A stretch of 14,838 nt of DNA from Gammaproteobacteria bacterium (GTDB lineage Bacteria > Pseudomonadota > Gammaproteobacteria > Pseudomonadales > Azotimanducaceae), in the NCBI GenBank assembly GCA_003228415.1, contig QIDL01000325.1, positions 1-14,838 on the forward strand, read 5' to 3'. Below are positions 14,650 to 14,838 of the stretch, piece after piece (within the stretch, counting starts at the first letter, position 1; every line of letters begins with the position of its first letter). The notes under the pieces were generated by a model, which did no database searches, was not told where the DNA came from, and worked only from the letters and a program-made list of their open reading frames with translations. Position numbers and translations under genes: made by a program.

Positions 14650-14838
14650 GTGGCTGTGCTGTTTCAGATTGGATTCTGGATTCCGTTTGCGTTCAGCACC
14701 TATTTTGCGCTGGTGCCCGATCCACCTGAGTACCCGGTGTTTCAGGTCAGTGATGTGATACTTCATGGGGCTGCGTTCACTTATCTCACCTTTGCATTCG
14801 CCGTCGCCCAATACGAAAACTACGACCCACGCCGTCTT
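14650..14838 (+). CDS. VanZ-like membrane protein, 3' end missing
   Basis: An open frame from GTG 14650, ten bases after the hemE stop, runs to the right edge (63 residues seen). The hydrophobic opening VAVLFQIGFWIPFAFSTYFA is followed by LVPDPPEYP and then SDVILHGAAFTYLTFAFAVA. That matches the VanZ-like pattern of a first helix ending in a Pro-rich loop and a second helix starting D-x-x-x-H. AAAGAG just upstream is a plausible ribosome binding site. GTG 14656 is an alternative start. VanZ-family proteins are small multi-helix membrane proteins of mostly unknown function; the link to teicoplanin resistance applies to one member and should not be carried over. Confidence 0.7.
   Translation, partial: MAVLFQIGFWIPFAFSTYFALVPDPPEYPVFQVSDVILHGAAFTYLTFAFAVAQYENYDPRRL

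Overview
The window reads as a chromosomal segment of a GC-rich Gammaproteobacterium, but I cannot name the genus from the sequence. The evidence is the order rppH-ptsP-(NRDE gene)-lgt-thyA, which in Escherichia coli is rppH-ptsP-lgt-thyA, together with the strong family signatures of each protein. Nearly all of the window is coding. Genes are tightly packed, with several start/stop overlaps and frequent GTG or TTG starts. I see no tRNA, rRNA, CRISPR array, transposase or phage gene.

Layout. (1) 1-1599, minus strand: a thioredoxin-fold DUF255/YyaL-type protein whose 3' end lies beyond the left edge. (2) 1694-4518, plus: rppH and ptsP, covering RNA 5'-end processing and the nitrogen PTS. (3) 4578-5378, minus: an NRDE (TANGO2-like) protein lying antisense inside the otherwise conserved cluster, with a small inverted repeat at the convergent junction with ptsP. 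(4) 5495-7652, plus: lgt-thyA-folA, joined by a 4-base overlap and then a 2-base gap. It makes the lipoprotein diacylglyceryl transferase and the thymidylate/dihydrofolate cycle. (5) 7757-12024, plus: a probable operon of a lipoprotein S9 peptidase, an AcoX-like ATP-NAD kinase family protein started by TTG overlapping the previous stop, and fabV (NADH-dependent enoyl-ACP reductase). (6) 12025-12295: the only gap with marked structure. It holds a 149-base nested palindrome with 31-base arms that match at 30 positions, then a smaller hairpin. (7) 12296-14838, plus: a six-helix MASE2-like membrane adenylate cyclase whose end overlaps hemE by 29 bases, then a VanZ-like membrane protein cut by the right edge.

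How the genes fit together. ThyA produces dihydrofolate and FolA reduces it back. Lgt would lipidate the adjacent S9 peptidase, which carries a clear lipobox. FabV consumes NADH and follows a kinase-fold NAD(H)-type protein, so a link through nicotinamide cofactors is possible but inferred. The most unexplained item is the large palindrome between fabV and the cyclase. The other points of interest are the unusual HemE type, the cyclase/hemE overlap, and a recent-looking 18-base tandem duplication inside the peptidase gene.
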